From Bradyrhizobium sp. LHD-71 (GTDB lineage Bacteria; Pseudomonadota; Alphaproteobacteria; Rhizobiales; Xanthobacteraceae), in contig NZ_JAVIFX010000004.1 of NCBI RefSeq assembly GCF_031157255.1, positions 186,001-250,000 on the forward strand: a stretch of DNA of 64,000 nt, read 5' to 3'. Shown one piece after another: positions 57,416-64,000 of the stretch. The notes under the pieces are model-generated. The model did no database searches, was not told the origin of the DNA, and worked only from the letters and a program-made list of their open reading frames with translations. Within the stretch, counting starts at the first letter, position 1. The number at the start of each line of letters is the position of its first letter. Made by a program: the position numbers and the translations under genes.

Positions 57416-58228
57416 GTGTCCTTCACCGAAGTGGACTACAAGACCACCGGCCACGTCGCCATCGTCACGCTCAACCGTCCGGAGAGCCTGAACGCCTGGA
57501 CCGCAGTGATGGGCAACGAGGTGCGCCAGGCCATGCGCCAGGCAACTGACGACAGCAATGTGCGTGTGATCGTTCTGACCGGTGCGGGACGCGGCTTCTG
57601 CGCCGGAGCCGATATGAAACGGCTGTCGAACATTTCCAGCGCCGGCCGGCTCGATGAGCCCGTCGACGCGCCGTTCGACCCGCACTCGCGCGAGGATTTC
57701 CAGCGCAAGAACACCTACTTTCCCGCGGTTCCGAAGCCGATCATCGCTGCGATCAACGGCCCTTGTGCCGGGCTCGGCCTCTGCTTTGCGCTGTTCTGCG
57801 ACATGCGATTTGCCGCAGAAGATGCCTCGTTCACCACCGCCTTCGCGCGGCGCGGCCTGATCGCCGAGCACGGCATGAGCTGGACTTTGCCGCGCCTGGT
57901 CGGACATTCGGCCGCCGCCGACCTGCTGCTGTCGGCGCGGAAGTTCATGGCGCCGGAGGCTCTGCGGCTGGGCATGGTGGATCGCGTTTATCCGACGAGC
58001 GAGCTGATGGCCGCGACCCTCGCCTATGCCAAGGAGCTGAGCGAGCTGTCTTCGCCGCGCTCGCTCGGCGTCATCAAGAAGCAGCTCTGGGCGACGCACA
58101 TGCAATCGCTCGACGAGGCGATGGAGCTTGCCGATCACGAGATGGCGCTGAGCCTTGCGAGCGAGGACTTCAAGGAAGGCGTCCGCCACTTCGTCGAGAA
58201 GCGCCCACCGGCCTTCACGGGGAGATGA
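57416..58228 (+). CDS. Enoyl-CoA hydratase/isomerase family protein
   Basis: 270-aa crotonase-fold enzyme. Oxyanion-hole segments GRGFCAGADMKRL and NGPCAGLGLCFALFCDMRFA are present, and FARRGLIAEHGMSWTLPRLVG holds the acidic/glutamate position. The C-terminus has the usual helix set. GTG 57416 follows GGGAGA. It hydrates or isomerises an acyl-CoA thioester; the substrate is unknown. It follows the cox genes by 120 bases on the same strand, so a shared transcript with read-through is possible. Confidence 0.9.
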   Translation: MSFTEVDYKTTGHVAIVTLNRPESLNAWTAVMGNEVRQAMRQATDDSNVRVIVLTGAGRGFCAGADMKRLSNISSAGRLDEPVDAPFDPHSREDFQRKNTYFPAVPKPIIAAINGPCAGLGLCFALFCDMRFAAEDASFTTAFARRGLIAEHGMSWTLPRLVGHSAAADLLLSARKFMAPEALRLGMVDRVYPTSELMAATLAYAKELSELSSPRSLGVIKKQLWATHMQSLDEAMELADHEMALSLASEDFKEGVRHFVEKRPPAFTGR

Positions 58229-58305
58229 CCCGCCTTCGCCCTCACGGGCTTCGGCGCGGCGGGCCAGGGCGATGAGCCTTATTCAATTGTCAAACAGCCT
58301 GTGAC

Positions 58306-58387
58306 CTGTAGCCCGGATGAGCGAAGCGACATGCGGGTGAGACGTGTCGTCAGCTCCCGGATTTCGCTCCGCTCATCCGGGCTACAG
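58306..58387. repeat. REP-like long inverted repeat (tRNA-independent)
   Basis: Two 32-base arms (58306-58337 and 58356-58387) with 29 matches, separated by 18 bases. The arm starts CTGTAGCCCGGATGAGCG, a motif I associate with widespread intergenic palindromes in Rhizobiales-type genomes. Could fold as a cruciform or RNA hairpin. Confidence 0.8.
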
Positions 58388-58500
58388 ACGTGCATCGTCG
58401 CCCCCTGTTCTTGTCCGGCCTGGGGCTTGCCGGTCGTCTTGTGCCGTCCCTTGCCCGAAGGGCTGTGCGGAACGCAAGGGCGTTTCACCGCGCCCGCGGC

Positions 58501-58578
58501 GCCGTGTGGTTTTGGACCACACGGCAGCCGTATGCTTTGGAAGGCACACGGCGGCCGTATGCCTTTGGGGCATACGGC
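58501..58578. repeat. Three tandem hairpins with a shared TTTGG loop
   Basis: Three head-to-tail units of about 25-26 bases. Unit 1: GCCGTGTGGT-TTTGG-ACCACACGGC (perfect). Unit 2: GCCGTATGCT with a GGCACACGGC arm (imperfect). Unit 3: GCCGTATGCC-TTTGG-GGCATACGGC (perfect). Every unit begins GCCGT and ends ACGGC. See findings. Confidence 0.85.
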
Positions 58579-58991
58579 AAGCCACGGAGGAGGCTCAACG
58601 CCTGCGCTCCGCACGCGATGGTTCTTGCACGGCTTGCTGCATGTCCCCAGGCCTCGCCACTTTCGCTGGCTTCGCCCGGTTCGTGCGAACTGTCGCCCGG
58701 ACATGCACCTGGACCGTCCGTCCGTCGTACCGGCGTCTTGATTGCCTTCGGGCATCACACGGATTTCTCCGGCGCTTTCCATAGCCGTTCGAAGAACGGC
58801 GTCGCTTCGCTCGCCTATGGCCCGGCATCGTAACGGCCACCGCATCCCGCTCCGCATCGATAAGACGACCGCGACGCGCCGCTTCCGTTGGAAGCGGGAC
58901 GGGAGGAGGATATTCTGGCTCCGTGAAGACGCAAGAGTAATTTCGGAAAAAACGAATTCGCCTGTGAACATCCTGTGCGTATCGCCTCGCT

Positions 58992-59081
58992 CGTCATTGC
59001 GAGCGCAGCGAAGCAATCCAGCGCGGCGGTTGCGGCAGGCTCAGACTGGATTGCCGCGCCGCTTCGCGGCTCGCAATGACG
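58992..59081. repeat. REP-like inverted repeat upstream of the esterase
   Basis: Outer arms CGTCATTGCGAGC and GCTCGCAATGACG with further inner pairing (GCAATCCAG / CTGGATTGC), spanning 90 bases and able to form a long hairpin. The motif is of the intergenic REP type known from Bradyrhizobium-like genomes. Ends 20 bases from the esterase gene stop, so it may also stop its transcription. Confidence 0.8.
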
Positions 59082-59100
59082 AAGTGCTACTCACCATTCA

Positions 59101-60180
59101 CTACGCACCACTGTCATTCAGCCACTTCAGCAACGTTGCGTTGATCTCGCGTGGGTAGGCGTGGCTGAGATCGTCGATCTCGGAATAGGTGACGCTGGCG
59201 CCGGCAGCCGCGAGAAACCGCTCAGCCTGGCGCGCGAGCTGCACGGGAAACATCCAGTCGAGCGCGCCGTGCACGATATGGATCGGCAAACCGCGCAGCC
59301 GTTCGGGATCCGCGGCTTCCGCCAGGAAGGGGTGAAACGAGGCCGAGACCGGGGCAAGGTGAGTGAAGGGCGAGCGCGGCTCGAGCCCGCTCACGTAAGA
59401 GAAAGTACCTCCGTCGCTCATGCCGGTCAGAAGCAGCCTGTTCGCATCGACATTCCATCGTTCGCGCACCAGATCCAGGATGCGCGCAAGGTTCGGCGTA
59501 TCGGTATCGTCGCCCATCAGTGCCCAGGTGCCGCCGGTTGCGGTCGGCGAGACCAGGATGGCGCCGTAGCTGCGCGCGTCGCGCAGCCAGCTCCAGAGAA
59601 ACGCTCGTCCATTGCCGCTGCCGCCGTGCAGCGCCATCACCAGGGGCCAGGCGCGCTCGGCCGTGTAGTACTCCGGCACGTACATCGAGAAGCCGCCGCG
59701 GCTGCCGGGCTCGTTGTCGACATGCATGACACCGATATCCTGGCCGCCCTTCACGCCGTCGAGACGCGCCAGCAGATCCGCGTCATCGCGCATGGGTGGA
59801 TCGAGAAAGAACTGACTGACCGGCGGCAGCGTCGCCGCAAGCGGATAGAGCGCCTCCTGTGCGCACGACGCCTGGCGCAACGCGCGGAACGCAGCACGCA
59901 GTCCTTCCGGCTGCGCCGTTGCACCGCGCAGACCGTCGAACGCAGCGAGCGCCGCATCGCTTGCCGCCTCGAGGGCGATGCGGACGTGGCCAAGCCGCTC
60001 CGGCCAGTCGCCAAGCCGCGACCGCACGTCGCGCAAGGCTGCGTCGGGGTGGCCGGCGGCCTCCAGTACAGAGTCATAATCGGCCGGGTTGAAATAACGC
60101 GCAACGAACGCCAGCGCGTCGATCGATTGCAACAGCGGCGGCAACAACGCGACGATATCGTCGACGGCGGTGTCAGTCAT
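59101..60180 (-). CDS. Serine esterase/hydrolase (alpha/beta-hydrolase fold)
   Basis: About 359-aa hydrolase. Oxyanion-type loop MALHGGSGNGRAFL, nucleophile elbow LTGMSDGGTF (GxSxG), aspartate in HGALDWMFPV and histidine in DDLSHAYPRE complete a catalytic triad. The N-terminal 150 residues are helical and unassigned. No signal peptide. The fold is of the esterase/PHB-depolymerase-like type (dienelactone-hydrolase-like superfamily). ATG 60180 is used; a longer start upstream is possible. Stands alone beside repeats. Confidence 0.85.
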   Translation of the reverse strand: MTDTAVDDIVALLPPLLQSIDALAFVARYFNPADYDSVLEAAGHPDAALRDVRSRLGDWPERLGHVRIALEAASDAALAAFDGLRGATAQPEGLRAAFRALRQASCAQEALYPLAATLPPVSQFFLDPPMRDDADLLARLDGVKGGQDIGVMHVDNEPGSRGGFSMYVPEYYTAERAWPLVMALHGGSGNGRAFLWSWLRDARSYGAILVSPTATGGTWALMGDDTDTPNLARILDLVRERWNVDANRLLLTGMSDGGTFSYVSGLEPRSPFTHLAPVSASFHPFLAEAADPERLRGLPIHIVHGALDWMFPVQLARQAERFLAAAGASVTYSEIDDLSHAYPREINATLLKWLNDSGA

Positions 60181-60294
60181 GGCTACTATCCCGATTCTAA
60201 CGCTCGCATCACTTTGCGCCAATCTCGTATGCGAACGTTATAACCGAGACACTAGCGCGAATAAGGCAACAGGTCTCACAAGCGGTCGCAGGGA

Positions 60295-60864
60295 ATGCAG
60301 GACGCGGTCGAAATTCTGTTGATCACCGGCCCCGCAGGAATCGGCAAGTCAACGGTCTGCTGGGAGATCGGCGCGCAGCTTGCCGCGGCCAACATGCCGC
60401 ACGTCGTGATCGAAACCGATGAACTGGACCGCGTGTTTCCCCGCCCAACTGCCGAGGAGCTATCGGTGCTGCGGCCGGGAACGACCGATGTCAGCGCTCT
60501 CAATCTTGCGGCGATGTGGGAGACTTACCATGCACTGGGACACACACGGCTCGTCATGTCGGGTGTCATGATGCACCTCCAGTTCGATCGCCAATGGATC
60601 TTGTCGGCAATTCCTGGCGGCAGGATCACCGCGATTCGCCTGCTGGGCTCGGAATCCACGCTTGCGAAACGGCTCGACCAGCGCGAGATCGGTTCCGGAC
60701 GCGATGAGCAGGTGCACAGATCGCTTCGTCAACTCAAGCGAATGTCAGGCGAACCGCCGGGCACGTTCATCGTCGTACCGACCGACGACAAGTCACCGAC
60801 AGAACTGGCGCAGATCGTGCTGCAGAAGGTCGGCTGGTCGCAACCCGGTAGTCCTAATCGATGA
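60295..60864 (+). CDS. P-loop kinase-like protein (AAA/nucleotide kinase type)
   Basis: 189-aa protein with a Walker A GPAGIGKST at residues about 12-20, then VIETDELDRVFPRP resembling a kinase DxD-type region, and ATP-lid-like arginines (RLDQREIGSGRDEQVHRSLRQLKR). The pattern fits small nucleotide/adenylylsulfate-kinase-like or zeta-toxin-like ATPases; no exact substrate can be named. Its 3' end overlaps the convergent CnbZ-like gene by 11 bases. ATG is closely preceded by CAGGGA. Confidence 0.75.
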   Translation: MQDAVEILLITGPAGIGKSTVCWEIGAQLAAANMPHVVIETDELDRVFPRPTAEELSVLRPGTTDVSALNLAAMWETYHALGHTRLVMSGVMMHLQFDRQWILSAIPGGRITAIRLLGSESTLAKRLDQREIGSGRDEQVHRSLRQLKRMSGEPPGTFIVVPTDDKSPTELAQIVLQKVGWSQPGSPNR

Positions 60865-61609
60865 CGTGCTCCACGCCGACGTGCCGGCAGTCCATCTCGT
60901 AATCGAGGCCTTTGACCGGCGGACGGCAAAAGTGCCAGCTGATCCCGTGCTCTGCCGCACCACGGCGCACGATTTCATCGGCCAGAAACGAATGGACGGG
61001 ATAGACCGTGTAGACTTGGGCCGCGGTCACCTCGCGCCAGGAAAACCCGAGCAGGCGCAGCCGTCGCTCCATTTCACCGAGCACCGCGCGCGCCTTGTCG
61101 CGCATCCCTTCTGCGGAGGTGTCGCCTGGCCGGACGATGAACTTGCCATAGCTGCCCCTGCCTTCCGGCGCTTCGCCGCTGCCTGAAATGACGAAGCTCG
61201 GCGCGACCTCCGATGCCGGACGGGTAAAGGCAAACGCGTGGAACGACGGCTCGGCCGGCTTGTGAACCTCTGGACAGACATTCGAGCGGGCGACCGGATT
61301 GACCTTGCGCGACGGGTCATAGACGCCCCAGTCGGCGAGCGTGCCGACATAGTGCTCATTGAACGCCTTGAAGCCGGCTTCGCTGAACGGCTCCGGCGAA
61401 CGCAGCTCGCACGCGCAGAAAGATGTCATCGGCCGGCCGGCATCGGCGATGATCGCCTCGATCCGGCGAAACCCCTCCATCAGCGGGAGCGGGCGGCGGA
61501 AGCGGATGCGCTCGATGCCGAAACCGGGCTGCGCGGCGACGCCACCGGAATATTGAAACACTCCCGGAATGTAGCGGTAGCCGCCCGGCGCGAAGACTTC
61601 AGTGCTCAT
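60854..61609 (-). CDS. CnbZ-like 2-aminomuconate-type deaminase (RidA superfamily)
   Basis: 251-aa protein that resembles the 2-amino-5-chloromuconate deaminase CnbZ, which removes ammonia from ring-cleavage products of aminophenols. Segments suggestive of this are VFAPGGYRYIPGVFQYSGGVAAQPG near the N-terminus, TSFCACELRSPEPFSEAGF in the middle and a beta-strand plus AAQVYTVYPVHSF near the end. Identification rests on memory of the family and is moderate. It sits beside an FMN monooxygenase and an AhpD-like protein, fitting an amino-aromatic pathway. Confidence 0.6.
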   Translation of the reverse strand: MSTEVFAPGGYRYIPGVFQYSGGVAAQPGFGIERIRFRRPLPLMEGFRRIEAIIADAGRPMTSFCACELRSPEPFSEAGFKAFNEHYVGTLADWGVYDPSRKVNPVARSNVCPEVHKPAEPSFHAFAFTRPASEVAPSFVISGSGEAPEGRGSYGKFIVRPGDTSAEGMRDKARAVLGEMERRLRLLGFSWREVTAAQVYTVYPVHSFLADEIVRRGAAEHGISWHFCRPPVKGLDYEMDCRHVGVEHVID

Positions 61610-61831
61610 CTGTTCACGCCGCGGCCATCAGATCGAAGCCGCCCTCGCCAAATGTTCTTCCTGCCGCGCCTGAAGGCCATGTTCGTTGCCAAATCCGCCG
61701 CCGCTGCTGATTCGCCCCCGTCATGATAAGCTCGAAATGATAAGTTCCAAGGCTGCCGCCCGCCACAGAATATCTTGTGAACAATGCGTCGCAACGGCGG
61801 GTTTGGCTTGCGACAGATGAGCGGATGACAC

Positions 61832-63199
61832 TTGAAACGAGAACTCAGCTTCAACGCGTTCAACATGACGGCACCGAGCCACAACTGGGCCGGCCTGTGG
61901 TCGCATCCACGGGATGCATCGATCAAATACAACTCGCTGGAGTATTGGGTCGAATTTGCGAAAACGGCCGAGCGTGGATTGCTCGACGGCATTTTTCTCG
62001 CAGACGTGTTCGGCGTCTACGACGTATTCGGCGACAGCCCGGACACCGCGATCCAGCACGGCGTGCAGATTCCCAATGCCGATCCAACGCTTTTCGTCTC
62101 TGCCATGGCGCTGGTCACGAAGCATCTCGGATTCGGAATTACGTCAAATCTGACGCTGGATCATCCCTATCACTTCGCGCGTCGCTTCTCGACGCTCGAC
62201 CATCTGACGCAGGGGCGTATCGGCTGGAACATCGTTACCGGCTATCTCGAAAGCGGCGCACGCGGCATGGGCTTCGACGCGAGCCGCGCCCATGACGACC
62301 GCTACGACGTCGCCGAAGACTTTCTGACCGCGACCTACAAGCTCTGGGAAGGCAGTTGGGCGCAGGACGCGGCGCGGCGCGATCGCACCGGCGGCGTATT
62401 CGCCGATCCTGCGAAGGTGCACGCGATCCATCACGACGGCCCGCGCTATCGTGTCCACGGCATTCACCTGTCCGAGCCTTCGCCGCAACGAACACCCCTG
62501 CTCTATCAAGCCGGTGCATCGAAACGCGGCCGTGCCCTGGCTGCGAAACACGCCGAGGCGATCTTCCTCAACGGCCAGACCAAGCCGATACTTGCCGAGA
62601 CGGTGCGTGCGATCCGCATGGCGACCAAGGATTTCGGGCGCGCGCCCCATGACATCAAGCTGTTCGCAGGCCTCAACATCATCGTCGCGCCGACACGCGG
62701 CGAAGCGAAGGATTTGCACGAAGAATACAGCCGTCATGTCGATCAGCGCGGCCAACTGGCATTGCTGTCTGGCTGGACCGGTATCGATTTCGCGAAATTC
62801 GAGCCGAACCAGGCGCTCCAATATGTCGAAAGCAACGCCATCCAGTCGATGGTGGAAAATCTGACCAAGCGTAGCGACGTGCCGATGCGGATCGGCGATC
62901 TCGCATCATTGAGCGCCGCCGGCGCGCGGGCGCCCTTCGTGGTCGGCTCCCCGCACGATGTCGCCGACGAACTCGCCGACTGGGCGCGCGAAACCGACAT
63001 CGACGGCTTCAACCTCGTCCGCCTGGTGGCGCCGGAGTCGCTCACCGCCTTTGTCGATCTCGTCGTCCCCGAACTGCAGTCGCGGGGCCTTTACAAGACT
63101 GCCTATCGCAGCGGCACGCTGCGCGAGAAGCTGTTTCCCGGAACTGCAGCACTGCTGCCGGCGAGCCACCCGGCAGCGCAGTATCGGCAACCTGCGTAA
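61832..63199 (+). CDS. NtaA/DmoA-family FMN-dependent monooxygenase
   Basis: 455-aa luciferase-superfamily monooxygenase of the NtaA/SnaA/DszA/DmoA branch, which uses FMNH2 to oxidise amines, sulfides or chelators. Landmarks: APSHNWAGLWSHP near the N-terminus, DGIFLADVFGVYD, TLDHLTQGRIGWNIVTG (FMN phosphate loop) and LLYQAGASKRGRALAAKHAEAIF. The start is a TTG at 61832; no better start exists in frame. Needs a flavin reductase, absent from the window. Together with the neighbours it suggests catabolism of an N-containing organic compound. Confidence 0.9.
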   Translation: MKRELSFNAFNMTAPSHNWAGLWSHPRDASIKYNSLEYWVEFAKTAERGLLDGIFLADVFGVYDVFGDSPDTAIQHGVQIPNADPTLFVSAMALVTKHLGFGITSNLTLDHPYHFARRFSTLDHLTQGRIGWNIVTGYLESGARGMGFDASRAHDDRYDVAEDFLTATYKLWEGSWAQDAARRDRTGGVFADPAKVHAIHHDGPRYRVHGIHLSEPSPQRTPLLYQAGASKRGRALAAKHAEAIFLNGQTKPILAETVRAIRMATKDFGRAPHDIKLFAGLNIIVAPTRGEAKDLHEEYSRHVDQRGQLALLSGWTGIDFAKFEPNQALQYVESNAIQSMVENLTKRSDVPMRIGDLASLSAAGARAPFVVGSPHDVADELADWARETDIDGFNLVRLVAPESLTAFVDLVVPELQSRGLYKTAYRSGTLREKLFPGTAALLPASHPAAQYRQPA

Positions 63200-63219
63200 C
63201 GGACAGGTGCTCGTCGTAC

Positions 63220-63744
63220 TCAGACGTCGACTTCGACCTGCAGCACGTCATTGAAGCGGTTGAAAGCGCCGCATAGAGCGATGCGCCAAGTCAGTTCAAC
63301 GATCTGCGCTTCGCTAAAATGCGCGCGCAACCGGTCGAACATGGCATCGCGAACACGGTTCCAGTTCCCCGTCACGGCGATCGAATATTCGACAACCAGC
63401 CGGTCGACCTCGTCCAGTTCGGGATGCTTTTCCCAGTCGAGCAGATTGGCCGCACCTGCCGGAGAGATACCTTCCACCGCAAGCTTGGGCGAGTGCTGGG
63501 CGACACAGAACTCGCATTGATTGACCAGCGACGTGGCGACGATTGCGAGTTCAAGGTAACGCTTCTGCAGCACCCCTTCGTCGGCGAGTTGCGTGAGCAG
63601 GCGCCACATATGCTCGAAGATCGGCAGCCGATTGGCCATCGCACCGGCCTGCGTTTCGAATGGACCATAGGTGGTCATGCGATCCCACAGCGGCCGAAGA
63701 TGCTCCGGAAGATCGTCCCTGCGGCGAAGGCTGACGCGAGCCAT
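63220..63744 (-). CDS. AhpD-like carboxymuconolactone-decarboxylase-family protein
   Basis: 174-aa CMD/AhpD-type protein. It has the redox motif CEFCVAQH (CxxC plus His), unlike the double-domain CMD protein at 35.2 kb. ATG 63744 follows AGGAG at a good distance; a longer reading from 63819 is unlikely. Lies 16 bases after the stop of the Liv permease, so it is in that operon. Function: peroxidase-like or decarboxylase. Confidence 0.88.
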   Translation of the reverse strand: MARVSLRRRDDLPEHLRPLWDRMTTYGPFETQAGAMANRLPIFEHMWRLLTQLADEGVLQKRYLELAIVATSLVNQCEFCVAQHSPKLAVEGISPAGAANLLDWEKHPELDEVDRLVVEYSIAVTGNWNRVRDAMFDRLRAHFSEAQIVELTWRIALCGAFNRFNDVLQVEVDV

Positions 63745-63760
63745 GATAGAACTCCTGGTA

Positions 63761-64000
63761 TCAGAGACTGGACGATGACTTGGCTGCGAGCGTCGAGCGC
63801 GGCTCGCGGCCGAAGCCATCGGGTTTGAATATCAGTAGAACGACAAGTCCGACGCCAACAATGAAAAGCCGGATTGCTGCGAGTTCGGACGCACCGAGGC
63901 CGTGAACATAGTCGACCAGGAAGCGGCTACCTTCAAGCAGGAAGATCAGCGTGAAGGCGCTGACAAGAACGCCGCGATTGCTGCCGCGCCCGCCCACCAC
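63761..64000 (-). CDS. Liv-type ABC transporter permease (C-terminal part)
   Basis: The last 79 residues of a LivM-type permease, cut by the right edge of the window. VGGRGSNRGVLVSAFTLIF and the final membrane segment LFIVGVGLVVLLIFKP are typical of the family C-terminus. The AhpD-like gene follows 16 bases downstream. The tail after GFGREPRS is short and serine-rich; no fused ATPase follows in this frame. Confidence 0.85.
   Translation of the reverse strand: MVGGRGSNRGVLVSAFTLIFLLEGSRFLVDYVHGLGASELAAIRLFIVGVGLVVLLIFKPDGFGREPRSTLAAKSSSSL

Larger units (their letters stand above)
58229..59100. repeat. Non-coding repeat-rich block
   Basis: 872 bases without a convincing gene. Two REP-like palindromes (58306-58387 and 58992-59081) bound a middle segment that contains three tandem small hairpins (58501-58578) and then about 400 bases of unassigned sequence. 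Long open frames crossing it on the plus strand have arginine/alanine-rich low-information translations and are rejected as genes. Confidence 0.7.

Noticed and set aside
58390-58833. Open frame across the hairpin array (147 codons)
   Set aside because: Low-information composition and it runs through palindromes that would not be maintained in a protein gene; no start signal.

Overview
The window reads as a stretch of chromosome from a GC-rich alphaproteobacterium, most likely a member of the Hyphomicrobiales in the Bradyrhizobium / Rhodopseudomonas / Xanthobacteraceae neighbourhood. The reasons are the gene content: PQQ synthesis, form II CO-dehydrogenase-like coxSLM in S-L-M order, a LivM-LivG fusion, CHAD and CYTH proteins, several TAXI, Bug and Liv solute-binding systems, and REP-like intergenic palindromes of a type common in that group. 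This placement is inferred from gene content only; no marker gene fixes the genus.

Layout. 1-6.0 kb: end of an FAD-dependent amino-acid-dehydrogenase-like gene and an orphan molybdenum hydroxylase large subunit, then a translationally coupled operon (two-domain GNAT protein, isochorismatase-like hydrolase, 71-aa protein) divergent from a LysR regulator. 6.2-14.7 kb: lone TAXI binding protein, an AztD-like periplasmic zinc chaperone behind a perfect 29-bp Zur-type palindrome, and a complete RND efflux operon (adaptor, AcrB-like pump, outer-membrane factor). 15-20.6 kb: lone Bug binding protein, M29 aminopeptidase, htpG with a sigma-32-like promoter, and an MFS carrier. 20.8-26.2 kb: pqqABCDE, including a 27-codon pqqA, followed on the same strand by eutBC. 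26.3-29.7 kb: CHAD-CYTH pair and ilvD. 29.8-46.5 kb: beta-propeller protein, an aromatic-catabolism-type cluster (luciferase-like oxidoreductase, maleylacetate-reductase-like enzyme, LysR, double-domain carboxymuconolactone decarboxylase, complete Liv ABC transporter, aldo/keto reductase), a cupin, a GT39/83-like membrane glycosyltransferase, then an AT-richer patch with gene remnants beside tRNA-Ser(GGA). 46.5-53 kb: otsA, otsB, an MFS carrier and a chemotaxis receptor ending at a strong terminator. 53.5-58.2 kb: coxSLM and an enoyl-CoA hydratase. 58.2-59.1 kb: non-coding block with two large REP-like palindromes flanking three tandem small hairpins. 59.1-64 kb: esterase, P-loop kinase-like protein, a CnbZ-like deaminase, an NtaA-type FMN monooxygenase, an AhpD-like CMD protein and the tail of another LivM permease.

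How it works together: most of the window is uptake and oxidation of small organic compounds, with many periplasmic binding proteins, two molybdenum hydroxylase large subunits, flavin monooxygenases and ring-cleavage-type enzymes under LysR control. It also carries cofactor synthesis (PQQ), B12-dependent ethanolamine cleavage, trehalose osmoprotection, zinc homeostasis and efflux. I see no CRISPR array, no transposase, no phage genes and no recognisable defence system. The least explained parts are the GNAT/isochorismatase operon, the Zur-controlled orphan AztD, the cysteine-less double CMD protein and the hairpin array at 58.5 kb.
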